This document shows, piece by piece, positions 7,072-15,740 of a DNA stretch of 64,000 bases. The translations under genes and the position numbers were made by a program. Below the pieces are notes generated by a model. That model made no database searches and had not been told where the DNA came from. It worked only from the letters and a program-made list of their open reading frames with translations. The stretch lies in assembly GCA_964615375.1 (NCBI GenBank), contig CAZTOW010000052.1, forward strand, positions 1-64,000, read 5' to 3'. Position 1 is the stretch's first letter. Each line of letters begins with the position of its first letter. The DNA comes from CAZKWG01 sp964615375. GTDB lineage: Bacteria > Myxococcota_A > UBA796 > CAZKWG01.

Positions 7072-9996
7072 GTGCCCGAGCCCATCTCGCCACCCCGAGG
7101 CCCACGGGGGGCGAGCGCCGAGCGGCTGCCGGAGAGCGGGGCGGAGACGCTCCTGATTCAGCTCGATCCGAGCCTGGGACTGGTCCGTGTCAACGGCAGG
7201 CCCTTTCAGACCGGCATCCGGTCGCCGACCGGGCCGCGGCTCTCCAGAAAGACGCCGCTTCAGCGTGCGCTCCCAGGCCCCGCCGCGCAGACCGTGCTGA
7301 GCTGGGTGCGCGAGCACCCCGAGGGCGTGATCCTGGTACAGGGCGCGGAGGGCTGGTCCGACTGGGAGCGCCTGCGCGACCCGGCGGGGGGCGCGCTGCT
7401 CCCGGTGGTCCGTTGGCTCCCCTGGGATCCAGCCTGGAGCGGGAGCGGGGGCGCGCTGAGAGCGCTCCACGTGCAGGGACCGGAGGAGCACCTCGCCCCA
7501 ATCCTCGCGCTGCTCCCGGAGGGTGTGCGCGCGCCGCGCCTCGACCCCTCGACGCCCGGCTGGGAGGCGGAGGGGCCGCGCGCGGTCCACTGCTGCGACT
7601 GGACGTTGGGACGCGGCGTTGGGCCTCCACTGGGAGCGGACCTGATCGTCTACGATCCCTGGCCCAAGCGCGCGCACCCGAGAGACCTGATCCGCTTCGG
7701 TGAGCGCTACGCGGCGCGCCACCGCGCGCCCACCCTGGTGTCCGCGCTGGAGGGTGCCCAGCGTGACCGGTTCTTCCGGTGCTTCTACGGGGCGTTGACC
7801 GATGGTGGGGGGATCCTGGACGCCTTCCTGGGGGCGCGCGCGGACCTGGACGGGGGCGGGCGGGCGCCGGAGCTGGTCCTCCTCTCGGGTCCGGGGGTGC
7901 CCACCCGCCGACCGAGCCCTCCGCACCGGAGCGCGCAGACGAGGCCGATCCCGCCCCCGCCTCCCCGATCCTCACCCCCGCGCCGCGCAGCCGAGGCCCC
8001 GCGCCCCCCGGTGCTCCAGCTCGGGCTGCGCGATCCACGCACGGGGGAGCCCTTCCCCCTCGGCCCCCTCACCTGCGGCGCCACGGCGCGCCTCGAGCTC
8101 CAGCTCGACCTGGGCGCAGGCGCGTCGGCGCAGGGGAGCGCGCTCGCGCTGGACCTCTCCATCCAGAGCGCGACCTTCGGATTCGACGGGGTGCCCGCGG
8201 CCTCGAGCCCGGCCGGCGCGCTCCCGGTGTGGACCACGCGGCCGGTCCAGGGGCTCCGGGTCCCCTCGGCCACCTCGGTAGACATCACGGCGCACCGACC
8301 GGGCAAGGCGACCCTCCGCGCGCTGGTCTACCGGAGAAACCTGCTGATCTGCGCGATCCGTCTGGACGCCAGGGTGGTCGCGACCTCGGAGTACGCCCCG
8401 GCGGAGCTCGGCCTGCTGGATGGGCTCAGCCCGCGCGCGCTGCATGCGCTGGAGGGCGCGGGCCTGCGCACCTGCGAGGATCTCGTGGCGGCCCCGCTGG
8501 AGGCGCTGATCGCGCTGCTGGGGACCTCGCCGACCCGCGCGCTGGAGCTGCAGCGCGAGGCCCGGGCGCTCGCCGAGGGTCGGGGGGTGACCCTGGAGTA
8601 CGCGGCGGAGCTCGACGCGGCGGAGCTCGCGGGGATCGCGCCGAGGGCGCTGGCCGTCCACGCCAGCCTCGCGGGGAGGACCCACCTCATCTGCGTGCGC
8701 AGCGTCGACGGGAGTATTGAGCGGGCCATCCAGATCCCGCCCGACAGGGTCGGCCGCATGCGCGCGTCTGCCCAGGCGACCCTCGACGCGATCATGACCC
8801 GGGGAGACGCCTACGCCTTCGCCGCGCGGCCTCGGCAGGGTGTCGCCCAGAACGAGGGCAGCGCGGAGCAGCTCCGGGTGGCGATGATTCAGCTCGCCCG
8901 GCAGGGGTACTACCTCTACCGGGATCTCTTCGGTCAGGTGGACCGGGCGGCCCTGCAGTCCTCGCTCCGAGAGCCGGGGACGATCAGCGTCTCCCGGCTC
9001 GCCAGCGGTGAGCCCGTCCCCTGGGCCCTCGTGTACGACCTCGCCCTCTCCGAAGGCTGGCGCGAGGCGCCCTCGCGTGTCTGCACGATCCTCTTCAGCG
9101 GCCAGAAGACGCTGGAGAGCCTCGATCACTACCAACACGACGAGGCGCCACCTCAGGACCCGGTTCGCTGCGCGGCCCGACCGGACTGTCCGCTGCGCGA
9201 TCCGAAGTCCCGCGAGAAGACGGTGTGCCCCTGGGGCTTCTGGGGCTTCAAACATCAGATCGAGCTGCCGCCGCTGAGATGCGACGCCGAGGAGCCCCTC
9301 CCGCTGCGCGAGGAGATCGACGCCGCGCCCGAGCGCCCGCTCCATCTCCTGGTGGCCACCTACCCCGGGCTCTCCCGGGCCGCGCTCCACCGCGCGGCCA
9401 TCGCCGAGATCTTCGCCCGGTCGCGGGTCACCTTCGCCTGGCGCTCCCTGGAGGATGTCTGCGCGGGCCTGTCGCGTCGCGATCTCCAGCTCATCTACCT
9501 CTACGGCCACGGGCAGCTCGGCGAGCAGATGGGGGAGCCTCGCGCGGCCCTCGCGCTCAGCGCCGATGACGCCCTGCTGACCCCCTATCTGCTCGAGGAT
9601 CTCGACGAGGGTGGGAAGCCCCGATTCGCCTTCCCCATGCACCCGCTGGTGTTCATCAACGGCTGCCAGACCGCCGAGATGGGGCCCGAGCTGGCCCAGC
9701 GCTTCGTGGAGACCTTCGCGCGCCTCGGGGCTGCCGGCGTGATCGGCACCGAGGTCGCGGTGTGGGAGGCCCTGGCGACCGAGGTGGCGGAGCGGATCTG
9801 GGCGGGGCTGCTCGAGGGGCAGCCGCTGGGCGCGCTGTTGAGGTCCGTGCGACTGGAGCTGCTGCGCAAGCGCAACCCGCTGGGGCTGGTGTACACAGCC
9901 TACGCCTCGGCCGGGCTGCGCCTGAGCGCGCGGATCAGCCCTCCACCACCCGCACCGCCCGCTTCTTCCCCGCCCAGACCACGGCCTCGCCCGTGA
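7072..9996 (+). CDS. CHAT-domain caspase-like protease
   Basis: 974 residues. Start chosen at GTG 7072 because GGGAGG at 7061-7066 has ideal spacing to it and overlaps the alternative GTG at 7066. The N-terminal third is not recognisable; a Pro/Arg-rich linker follows around residues 285-315. A helix-hairpin-helix-like stretch (LLDGLSPRALHALEGAGL, about residues 445-500) precedes a Cys-rich patch with CPWGFWGFKH. The C-terminal CHAT domain has the catalytic His in YLYGHG (H813) and the catalytic Cys in FINGCQTAEM (C865), with the typical about 50-residue spacing. CHAT proteins are caspase-fold peptidases, some triggering cell death or defence. No dedicated partner gene is adjacent. A short inverted repeat AATCT-GTT-AGATT (7041-7053) lies before the SD. 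The Pro-rich tail overlaps tyrS tail-to-tail by 62 bases. Confidence 0.88.
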   Translation: MPEPISPPRGPRGASAERLPESGAETLLIQLDPSLGLVRVNGRPFQTGIRSPTGPRLSRKTPLQRALPGPAAQTVLSWVREHPEGVILVQGAEGWSDWERLRDPAGGALLPVVRWLPWDPAWSGSGGALRALHVQGPEEHLAPILALLPEGVRAPRLDPSTPGWEAEGPRAVHCCDWTLGRGVGPPLGADLIVYDPWPKRAHPRDLIRFGERYAARHRAPTLVSALEGAQRDRFFRCFYGALTDGGGILDAFLGARADLDGGGRAPELVLLSGPGVPTRRPSPPHRSAQTRPIPPPPPRSSPPRRAAEAPRPPVLQLGLRDPRTGEPFPLGPLTCGATARLELQLDLGAGASAQGSALALDLSIQSATFGFDGVPAASSPAGALPVWTTRPVQGLRVPSATSVDITAHRPGKATLRALVYRRNLLICAIRLDARVVATSEYAPAELGLLDGLSPRALHALEGAGLRTCEDLVAAPLEALIALLGTSPTRALELQREARALAEGRGVTLEYAAELDAAELAGIAPRALAVHASLAGRTHLICVRSVDGSIERAIQIPPDRVGRMRASAQATLDAIMTRGDAYAFAARPRQGVAQNEGSAEQLRVAMIQLARQGYYLYRDLFGQVDRAALQSSLREPGTISVSRLASGEPVPWALVYDLALSEGWREAPSRVCTILFSGQKTLESLDHYQHDEAPPQDPVRCAARPDCPLRDPKSREKTVCPWGFWGFKHQIELPPLRCDAEEPLPLREEIDAAPERPLHLLVATYPGLSRAALHRAAIAEIFARSRVTFAWRSLEDVCAGLSRRDLQLIYLYGHGQLGEQMGEPRAALALSADDALLTPYLLEDLDEGGKPRFAFPMHPLVFINGCQTAEMGPELAQRFVETFARLGAAGVIGTEVAVWEALATEVAERIWAGLLEGQPLGALLRSVRLELLRKRNPLGLVYTAYASAGLRLSARISPPPPAPPASSPPRPRPRP

Positions 9997-11167
9997 CCTG
10001 GGCGTAGAGCTCGGTGACCTTCTGGTCGCCCACGGACACGCCGCCGCCGCCGATGAGCCGCTTCGCGTCCGAGTTGCTCTCGGCGAAGCCGGCGGCCTTG
10101 AGCACGGAGATCACGGTGCAGGGGAAGCTGACGGTGACCGTGGGCATGTCCGCGCTGGCCTCACCGGAGAAGGCGGCTGCGGAGGCCTCCGCGGCCCGGG
10201 TGGCCTCCTCCGGCCCGTGGGCCAGGGCGGTGGCCTCCCAGGCCAGGGTCCGCTTGGCCGTGCGGATGTCCGCGCCCGTGAGGCGCTCCAGCTCGGCGAT
10301 GCGCTCCAGGTCCAGGAAGGTGTAGAGACGCAGGAAGCGCCCCACGTCCTGGTCCGTCACGTTCACCCAGAACTGGTAGTAGTTGTAGGGGCTGAGCCGG
10401 GCCGCGTCCACCCAGACGGCGCCGCCCTCGCTCTTGCCCATCTTCCTGCCGTCGGAGGTCTCGATGAGGGGCAGGGTGAAGCCGTGGGTGGAATTCCCGG
10501 TCTCGCGCCGGATCAGGTCCGATCCGCCCAGGATGTGGAACCACTGGTCGTCGCCGCCCAGCTGCAGCGTGCAGCCGTACTCGCGGTGCAGCACGAGGTA
10601 GTCGTAGCTCTGCAGCAGGTGGTAGTTGAACTCGATGAAGCTGAGCCCCTGCCCGCGCTCCAGCCGCTGCCGCGTGCCCTCCGCCGACAGCATGTGGTTC
10701 ACGGAGAAGTGGCGGCCGATGTCGCGCAGGAACTCGACGTAGCGCAGCCCCAGCAGCCAGTCGGCGTTGTCGCGCAGGATGGCCTTGCCCGCGGGCCAGG
10801 TCCCGCCTGGCCCAGGGGTCTGCGCCTCGGGCACCAGGGAGAGGTACTTCGCGAACAGCGGGCGCTGCCCGGCCAGGTTCTCCTTGATGGTCTCCGCGGA
10901 GACCAGGTCGCGGCTCTTGTCCTTGCCGCTGGGGTCGCCGATCATCGCGGTGCCGCCGCCGTGGACCACGATGCCGCGATGCCCGGCGCGCTGAAGCCAG
11001 GCCATCGCCATGATGGGGACCAGATTGCCGACGTGGAAGCTGGGCGCCGTGGGGTCGAAGCCCGCGTAGTAGACGACCGGACCTTCGTCGAAGGCGCGAC
11101 GCAGCGCGTCCGCGTCGGTGTGCTGCTTGATGAAACCGCGGGCCAGGAGGGTGTCGAAGGGGTTCAT
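9935..11167 (-). CDS. tyrS: tyrosyl-tRNA synthetase
   Basis: 410 residues, close to the bacterial TyrRS length. It charges tRNA-Tyr with tyrosine in the cytoplasm. Class I signatures are present: the HIGH-like FHVGNLVP motif (about residue 44) and the KMSKS-like GRKMGKSEGG (about residue 236). The C-terminal about 65 residues (VISVLKAAGFAESNSDAKRLIGGGGVSVG) are an S4 RNA-binding domain. The ATG at 11167 overlaps the stop of the upstream subtilase gene as TGATG, implying translational re-initiation. The 3' end runs convergently 62 bases into the CHAT gene. This TyrRS is of the KMGKS subtype. Confidence 0.97.
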   Translation of the reverse strand: MNPFDTLLARGFIKQHTDADALRRAFDEGPVVYYAGFDPTAPSFHVGNLVPIMAMAWLQRAGHRGIVVHGGGTAMIGDPSGKDKSRDLVSAETIKENLAGQRPLFAKYLSLVPEAQTPGPGGTWPAGKAILRDNADWLLGLRYVEFLRDIGRHFSVNHMLSAEGTRQRLERGQGLSFIEFNYHLLQSYDYLVLHREYGCTLQLGGDDQWFHILGGSDLIRRETGNSTHGFTLPLIETSDGRKMGKSEGGAVWVDAARLSPYNYYQFWVNVTDQDVGRFLRLYTFLDLERIAELERLTGADIRTAKRTLAWEATALAHGPEEATRAAEASAAAFSGEASADMPTVTVSFPCTVISVLKAAGFAESNSDAKRLIGGGGVSVGDQKVTELYAQVTGEAVVWAGKKRAVRVVEG

Positions 11168-14100
11168 CAGCCCCTCTTATCCCCTCCCACCCGCCGCCGC
11201 CTCAACCCGAACCCCAGCAGCAGCGGCGCCAGCACCCAGCTCTTCGCGCCACGACCGGAGCAGCACCCACCCTCGGCGATCTCCGGGCCGGCCTGGCTCG
11301 GCAGCGGGGTCTCGTAGTTGCCGGTGTTCTGCGCGTCGTGGCGCATGCTCTGCCACTCGACGTCGCCATCGGCCGGGCCCTCGGTGTCCCAGGCGAAGAG
11401 CCAGCCCTCGCGGGTGGTGGTCACGACCTCCAGGTAGCCGTCGCCGTCGATGTCGCCGACCGCGGGCGAGCCCATGATCCACTGGCCGGTGAACTTGGGC
11501 CAGCCGGCCACGTCGTTGCCGGCGGCGTCCCAGGCATGGAGCACGTAGCCGGCCGATCCATAGACGGCGTCCTGGTCGCCGTCCCCGTCCAGGTCGGCGA
11601 TGGCGGGGGCGATGAGGAACTGAAGATCCTCCACCTGCCGCGGCCAGCCGGTGAGCATCTGGCCGGTCGCGCCGGACCAGGCGCCGACGGCGTGCTGGTA
11701 GTCCACCCACATGGAGACGGGCACGGAGAGCAGGTAGTCGGTGGTGGCGCCGCCCAGCAGGAGGTCGGGGGTGCCGTCGCCGTCCAGATCGCCGAAGGAG
11801 GGGTTGGCGATGGCCTGGACCATGGCCACGGCGTTGGTGTTGGTGTCGGGGCCGAAGCTGTTGCTGGCGAAGCCGAGGTCCAGAGCCGTGCTCCCGTCGT
11901 GCTGCAGGGGGTCGCCCTGGCCCAGCATGATGGGGTTGGCCAGCTCCAGATCGCCGTCCCCGTCGAGGTCGGCCATGGCCAGCGAGCTGGGGTGGCCCTC
12001 GCCGATGAGGGGCAGCAGGGCGACCTCACCCAGGGTGCCGCGCACCTCCACCGGCCAGCCGTCCAGCAGGGTCGCGCTGGGCCCGTCGTAGAGGTAGGAG
12101 ACCGCCGCGCCGCCGCCGTCCACCGCCTCGTTGGTGCCGATGGCGATGTCCCCGTCCCCGTCCCCGTCCACGTCGCCCACGGTGGGGCTGGCGATGATGC
12201 GGTAGCCGTAGTCCGCGCAGGTCTCGGGGTGACAGACGACCACCGGGTAGGGGCCCCAGTCCTCACCCTCGGCGTCGAAGACGTAGAGACGCTGGTCCAG
12301 CCCTGCGGCTATGATCTCTAGTTTTCCATCGCCGTCCAGGTCATAAAGGGCGGGCGCGTTGCCGAAGCCCTGGTCCCACTTCTTCGTGTTGGTGAACTCC
12401 TCGGGCTCGCGCCCCAGGCTCCAGGCGGGGAAGCCGTCCACCGGCGAGCCGTCGGCGTGCCAGGCGTAGACGCCGCCGCGCCCGGTGAGCACGACCACCT
12501 CCGGCTCGCCGTCGCCGTCCAGATCGCCCACCGCCGGGGCGCCCAGCACGCCGTCGCCCACGGACTCGGCGAGCGCGCCGGTCTCCACGCCCGCGCCCAC
12601 GTTGAAGTCCTCGATGGGATCCGTGCGCATCGGCCAGCCGGGCAGCTCCTCCCCCTGGCCGGTGATCGCGTGGACCGCCCCGCCCGCGGTGGCGACGACG
12701 ACCTCGAAGACCCCGTCGCCGTCCAGGTCGGCGAGCGTGGGGCTGGCCTCCAGGCTCTCGCCCAGGTTCAGCGGGAAGCCGTCCACGATGCCGCTGTCCC
12801 GCTGCACGAAGAAGGTCTTGCGATCCTCGCCCTCCAGACCGCGATCGTCGCGCACCCTCAGGCGCAGCGTGACCGCGGGCCTGTAGACCCGCTCCAGCCG
12901 CTCCAGGATGCCCTCGGTGATGTTCGGGCTCGCCACGCCCGCGAAGCTCTCGGCGGGGAGCGCGCTGAGGTCCAGGGTCGCCAGCGCGCCCTCGGTGGGC
13001 TCCTGCCCCTCGCCGCGCCCGATCTCGTACCAGGTGTCCGGGTCCCAGCCCACACCCACGGCCAGGCTCCAGGTGTAGCCGTCGGCGCGCTCCGCCGAGA
13101 CGCTGCCCTCCACGACGATCTCGCCCACCGCGTCGCCGTTGACCCAGCCGAACCAGCGCGGGCTGTCGATGCGCGGCACGGGCGGGATCTGGCCCTCCAC
13201 CACCGCCTCCACCGCTCGGGCGGCGTTGATCCGGCCGTAGCCGTAGAAGCCGTCCCAGCCCTCCTCGCTCGGGTAGGCGCCCGAGCTCTGGTACTCGTCC
13301 TCGCTCAGCCACACGTCGTCGGAGGTCTGGATGAGGAGCTGCGTGATCTCGCCCGTGCTCAGCGCGTCGCCCAGATCCTTCGCCGCGGAATTCAAGAGGC
13401 CCACCACGCCCGTCGTGACCGCGGCCGAGCCCGTGGCGCAGGCCCCGCTCGAGGCGACCAGGGTGAGGCGCATCCCGTAGTTGTTGCAGTTCCAGGTGTT
13501 GGAGTAGCTGTAGACCGGCCCGTCCGAGTCCACCGTGTCGAATCGGATGGAGTGCAGGTAGAGCGCGCCATCCAACACGGCCGGGAAGTTGTGGTGATAG
13601 GCGTTCTCGTCGCCCGCGACCGCGACGATGGAGGTCCCGCTCTGGAGCGCGTAGTCCACCGCGTCCTGGGCGAGCTCGGGGTTGCTGAGCGCCCCGGTGG
13701 CCAGGGTCACGGCGGAGGCGCCCGAGTCCACGGAGAAGGCGATGGCCTCGCCCACGCGCGTCCCGTCGGAGACGATCTCGTCCGCCACGCGCACCGGCAG
13801 GATGGCGCAGTTCGGGCAGACGCCGATGTCCCCGTCCTCCTCGTCCCCGCCCTCGGCCGCCGCCTCCTCCATGACGCCCGTGCCGTGGTCGCCGTAGCGG
13901 TCGGTGGTGTCGTTCCAGGGGTCGTTGTCCCGGCCGAAGAAGTCCCAGCCCGAGATGTCGTCGGTGTAGCCGTTGCCGTCGTCGTCCCATTCATCCGAGA
14001 ACGTGTAGATGAGGTCCGAGGGGTCCAGGATCCCGTCCGCCGCGTCCCGCCCGGCCGCCCAGTCCACCCGCGGGTCGTCCACGTAGTCGGCGACGTTGAA

Positions 14101-14487
14101 CAGCCCGTTGCCGTCGTAGTCCCAGGTGCCCTTGTCCCGCCCGCCCGTGCCCTGCGGATAGGGGAGCTCCCCCGCGTTCAGGTAGAGCTTGTTGACGATG
14201 TCCGTGCGCTCCCAGGAGACCCCGGTGTCGGCCACCGCCAGCAGCACGTCGAAGCGCCCCGTGGTGATCCGCCAGGCCTGGTCCGCCCACACCCCGCTGC
14301 CCAGGCCGAGCTCCGCCTCGCGCACCGTGCCCCGGGCGTCGGCCGGGATGTAGCTGATGAGCGACCACTCCTCGTCCAGGTCCGAGGGGCAGAGCTCCGG
14401 TCGATCCTGGATTCCGCACTGCGGGAAGGTGGGCAGGGGGAGCTCGGCGCGAGCGGTCGTCAGGAGCAGCAGCAGGAGCGGACGCAC
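11167..14487 (-). CDS. secreted subtilisin-like (S8) protease with FG-GAP repeats
   Basis: 1106 residues. A short signal peptide (MRPLLLLLLTTARA) is followed by an S8 peptidase domain. Catalytic residues are D87 (VADTGVSW), H201 (DHGTGVME) and S354 (ATGSAAVTTGVVGLL, a variant of GTSMA). After about residue 590 come repeated DLDGDG[DV]-type segments, each about 60-100 residues, matching FG-GAP/VCBS beta-propeller blades with Ca-binding loops. The C-terminus has GGCCSGRGAKSW, a hydrophobic helix and LRRRR: a MYXO-CTERM-like sorting tail. It is likely a surface-displayed or secreted endopeptidase. It is the upstream cistron of tyrS (TGATG overlap) and divergent from a CAP protein with a similar tail. 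Confidence 0.9.
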   Translation of the reverse strand: MRPLLLLLLTTARAELPLPTFPQCGIQDRPELCPSDLDEEWSLISYIPADARGTVREAELGLGSGVWADQAWRITTGRFDVLLAVADTGVSWERTDIVNKLYLNAGELPYPQGTGGRDKGTWDYDGNGLFNVADYVDDPRVDWAAGRDAADGILDPSDLIYTFSDEWDDDGNGYTDDISGWDFFGRDNDPWNDTTDRYGDHGTGVMEEAAAEGGDEEDGDIGVCPNCAILPVRVADEIVSDGTRVGEAIAFSVDSGASAVTLATGALSNPELAQDAVDYALQSGTSIVAVAGDENAYHHNFPAVLDGALYLHSIRFDTVDSDGPVYSYSNTWNCNNYGMRLTLVASSGACATGSAAVTTGVVGLLNSAAKDLGDALSTGEITQLLIQTSDDVWLSEDEYQSSGAYPSEEGWDGFYGYGRINAARAVEAVVEGQIPPVPRIDSPRWFGWVNGDAVGEIVVEGSVSAERADGYTWSLAVGVGWDPDTWYEIGRGEGQEPTEGALATLDLSALPAESFAGVASPNITEGILERLERVYRPAVTLRLRVRDDRGLEGEDRKTFFVQRDSGIVDGFPLNLGESLEASPTLADLDGDGVFEVVVATAGGAVHAITGQGEELPGWPMRTDPIEDFNVGAGVETGALAESVGDGVLGAPAVGDLDGDGEPEVVVLTGRGGVYAWHADGSPVDGFPAWSLGREPEEFTNTKKWDQGFGNAPALYDLDGDGKLEIIAAGLDQRLYVFDAEGEDWGPYPVVVCHPETCADYGYRIIASPTVGDVDGDGDGDIAIGTNEAVDGGGAAVSYLYDGPSATLLDGWPVEVRGTLGEVALLPLIGEGHPSSLAMADLDGDGDLELANPIMLGQGDPLQHDGSTALDLGFASNSFGPDTNTNAVAMVQAIANPSFGDLDGDGTPDLLLGGATTDYLLSVPVSMWVDYQHAVGAWSGATGQMLTGWPRQVEDLQFLIAPAIADLDGDGDQDAVYGSAGYVLHAWDAAGNDVAGWPKFTGQWIMGSPAVGDIDGDGYLEVVTTTREGWLFAWDTEGPADGDVEWQSMRHDAQNTGNYETPLPSQAGPEIAEGGCCSGRGAKSWVLAPLLLGFGLRRRRVGGDKRG

Positions 14488-14642
14488 GGAGACTCCGGGA
14501 ATGGAGGGGAGCTCTCTCTCTTATCCCGGATCTGAGGCTCCCCGCCACGACGATGCAAGGTTGATCTTCAGGGAGCCTCGACGCACCCCCTCGACAGCGC
14601 GTCTCTCTGGTGGCAGCTTGTGGCCCTGCCCAGGAGACGCCC

Positions 14643-15656
14643 ATGACCCCGCTCACGATCGCCCTCCTCACGCTCAACCTGAACGCCCATGCCGGGTACG
14701 GCGACCTGGATCAGGACGGCGATCCCACCTGGGCCGCGCGCGACCTGCACGTCTGGACCAACGCGGCGCGGGTGGAGCCGGAGGCGTTTGAGGCCCAGTA
14801 CAACAGCGGCGGCTGCTCCTTTGACGACTTCTCCAACGACGAGCAGACCGCCAAGGCCCCGCTCTACCTGGACTATGACCTGAACGAGGCAGCCGAGTAC
14901 CACACCGAGGACATGGTGGAGAGCGGCAATTTCTCCCACAGCTCCTCGGACGGGACCAGCTTCTCCGCGCGCCTGGCCCGCTTCTACGACGAGAGCGGCT
15001 ACGTGGGCGAGAACATCGCCTACGGCTACGGCAGCGGGTACAACGCCGTCCTGGTGGGCTGGATGTGCTCCACCGACGGCCACCGGGCCAACATCATGTC
15101 CGGGGACTACAACGAGCTGGGCACGGGCGTGCTGAGCGACCACTACACCCAGGACTTCGCCGCGGGCACGCTGGAGACCGACGGGCTGGTGGCCATGGCC
15201 AACCACACGCCGGAGCAGCCCAGCGACGACGTGACCGTCTACGCCGACTGGCAGGACGGCGACGCCCCCGAGCGCCTGGAGCTCATCCTGGACGGCCAGC
15301 CCCGCGCCCTCTCGCTGGTCTGGGGCGCGCCCGAGCAGGGCCTGTACGGGGACGAGGTGGACCTGGAGGGCGAGCAGGACTGTCACCAGTATTTCATCGA
15401 CTGGGAGAGCAGCGGGGGCCAGACCGGGCGCTTCCCCGAGGAGGGCTCCTACACCTTCGGCGCCGGCTGCGAGGACGAGGTGGGCTGGATCCCTGAGCAG
15501 ATGTGCGTCACCGGCCGGGATTGCGCCAGCGCCGAGGATCTCGCGAGCGGCATCGAGCTGGTGGGCTGCGCCAGCGGCGGGGGCGAGCCCGCGAGTCTGG
15601 GCGCCGCCGGGGTCGCGCTCCTGGCGCTCACGCGGGCGCGGAGGGTCCGCCGCTGA
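14643..15656 (+). CDS. secreted CAP/SCP-domain protein
   Basis: 337 residues from ATG 14643, preceded by AGGAG. Signal peptide ends near NAHA (residue 17). Residues about 35-185 form a CAP (SCP/PR-1) domain. The His/Glu tetrad context is visible in AAEYHTEDM, NFSHSSSDG, VGENIAYGYG, and the strongly conserved DGHRANIMSGDYNELGTG. The second half is a Cys-containing beta-rich region of unknown role. The C-terminus has GCASGGGEPASLG, a hydrophobic helix and ARRVRR, resembling a MYXO-CTERM tail and like that of the divergent subtilase. CAP proteins act extracellularly in lipid, peptide or adhesion roles; the bacterial function is unproven. The 155-base divergent gap to the subtilase shows no clear sites. 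Confidence 0.88.
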   Translation: MTPLTIALLTLNLNAHAGYGDLDQDGDPTWAARDLHVWTNAARVEPEAFEAQYNSGGCSFDDFSNDEQTAKAPLYLDYDLNEAAEYHTEDMVESGNFSHSSSDGTSFSARLARFYDESGYVGENIAYGYGSGYNAVLVGWMCSTDGHRANIMSGDYNELGTGVLSDHYTQDFAAGTLETDGLVAMANHTPEQPSDDVTVYADWQDGDAPERLELILDGQPRALSLVWGAPEQGLYGDEVDLEGEQDCHQYFIDWESSGGQTGRFPEEGSYTFGAGCEDEVGWIPEQMCVTGRDCASAEDLASGIELVGCASGGGEPASLGAAGVALLALTRARRVRR

Positions 15657-15740
15657 GGCTGGCGACGCGGGGCGCTTTCCCCACCCGCCGCGGGATCGGA
15701 TAAGCTCCTTCGGATCTCCTGTGGAGACGCTGGAGCGGGT

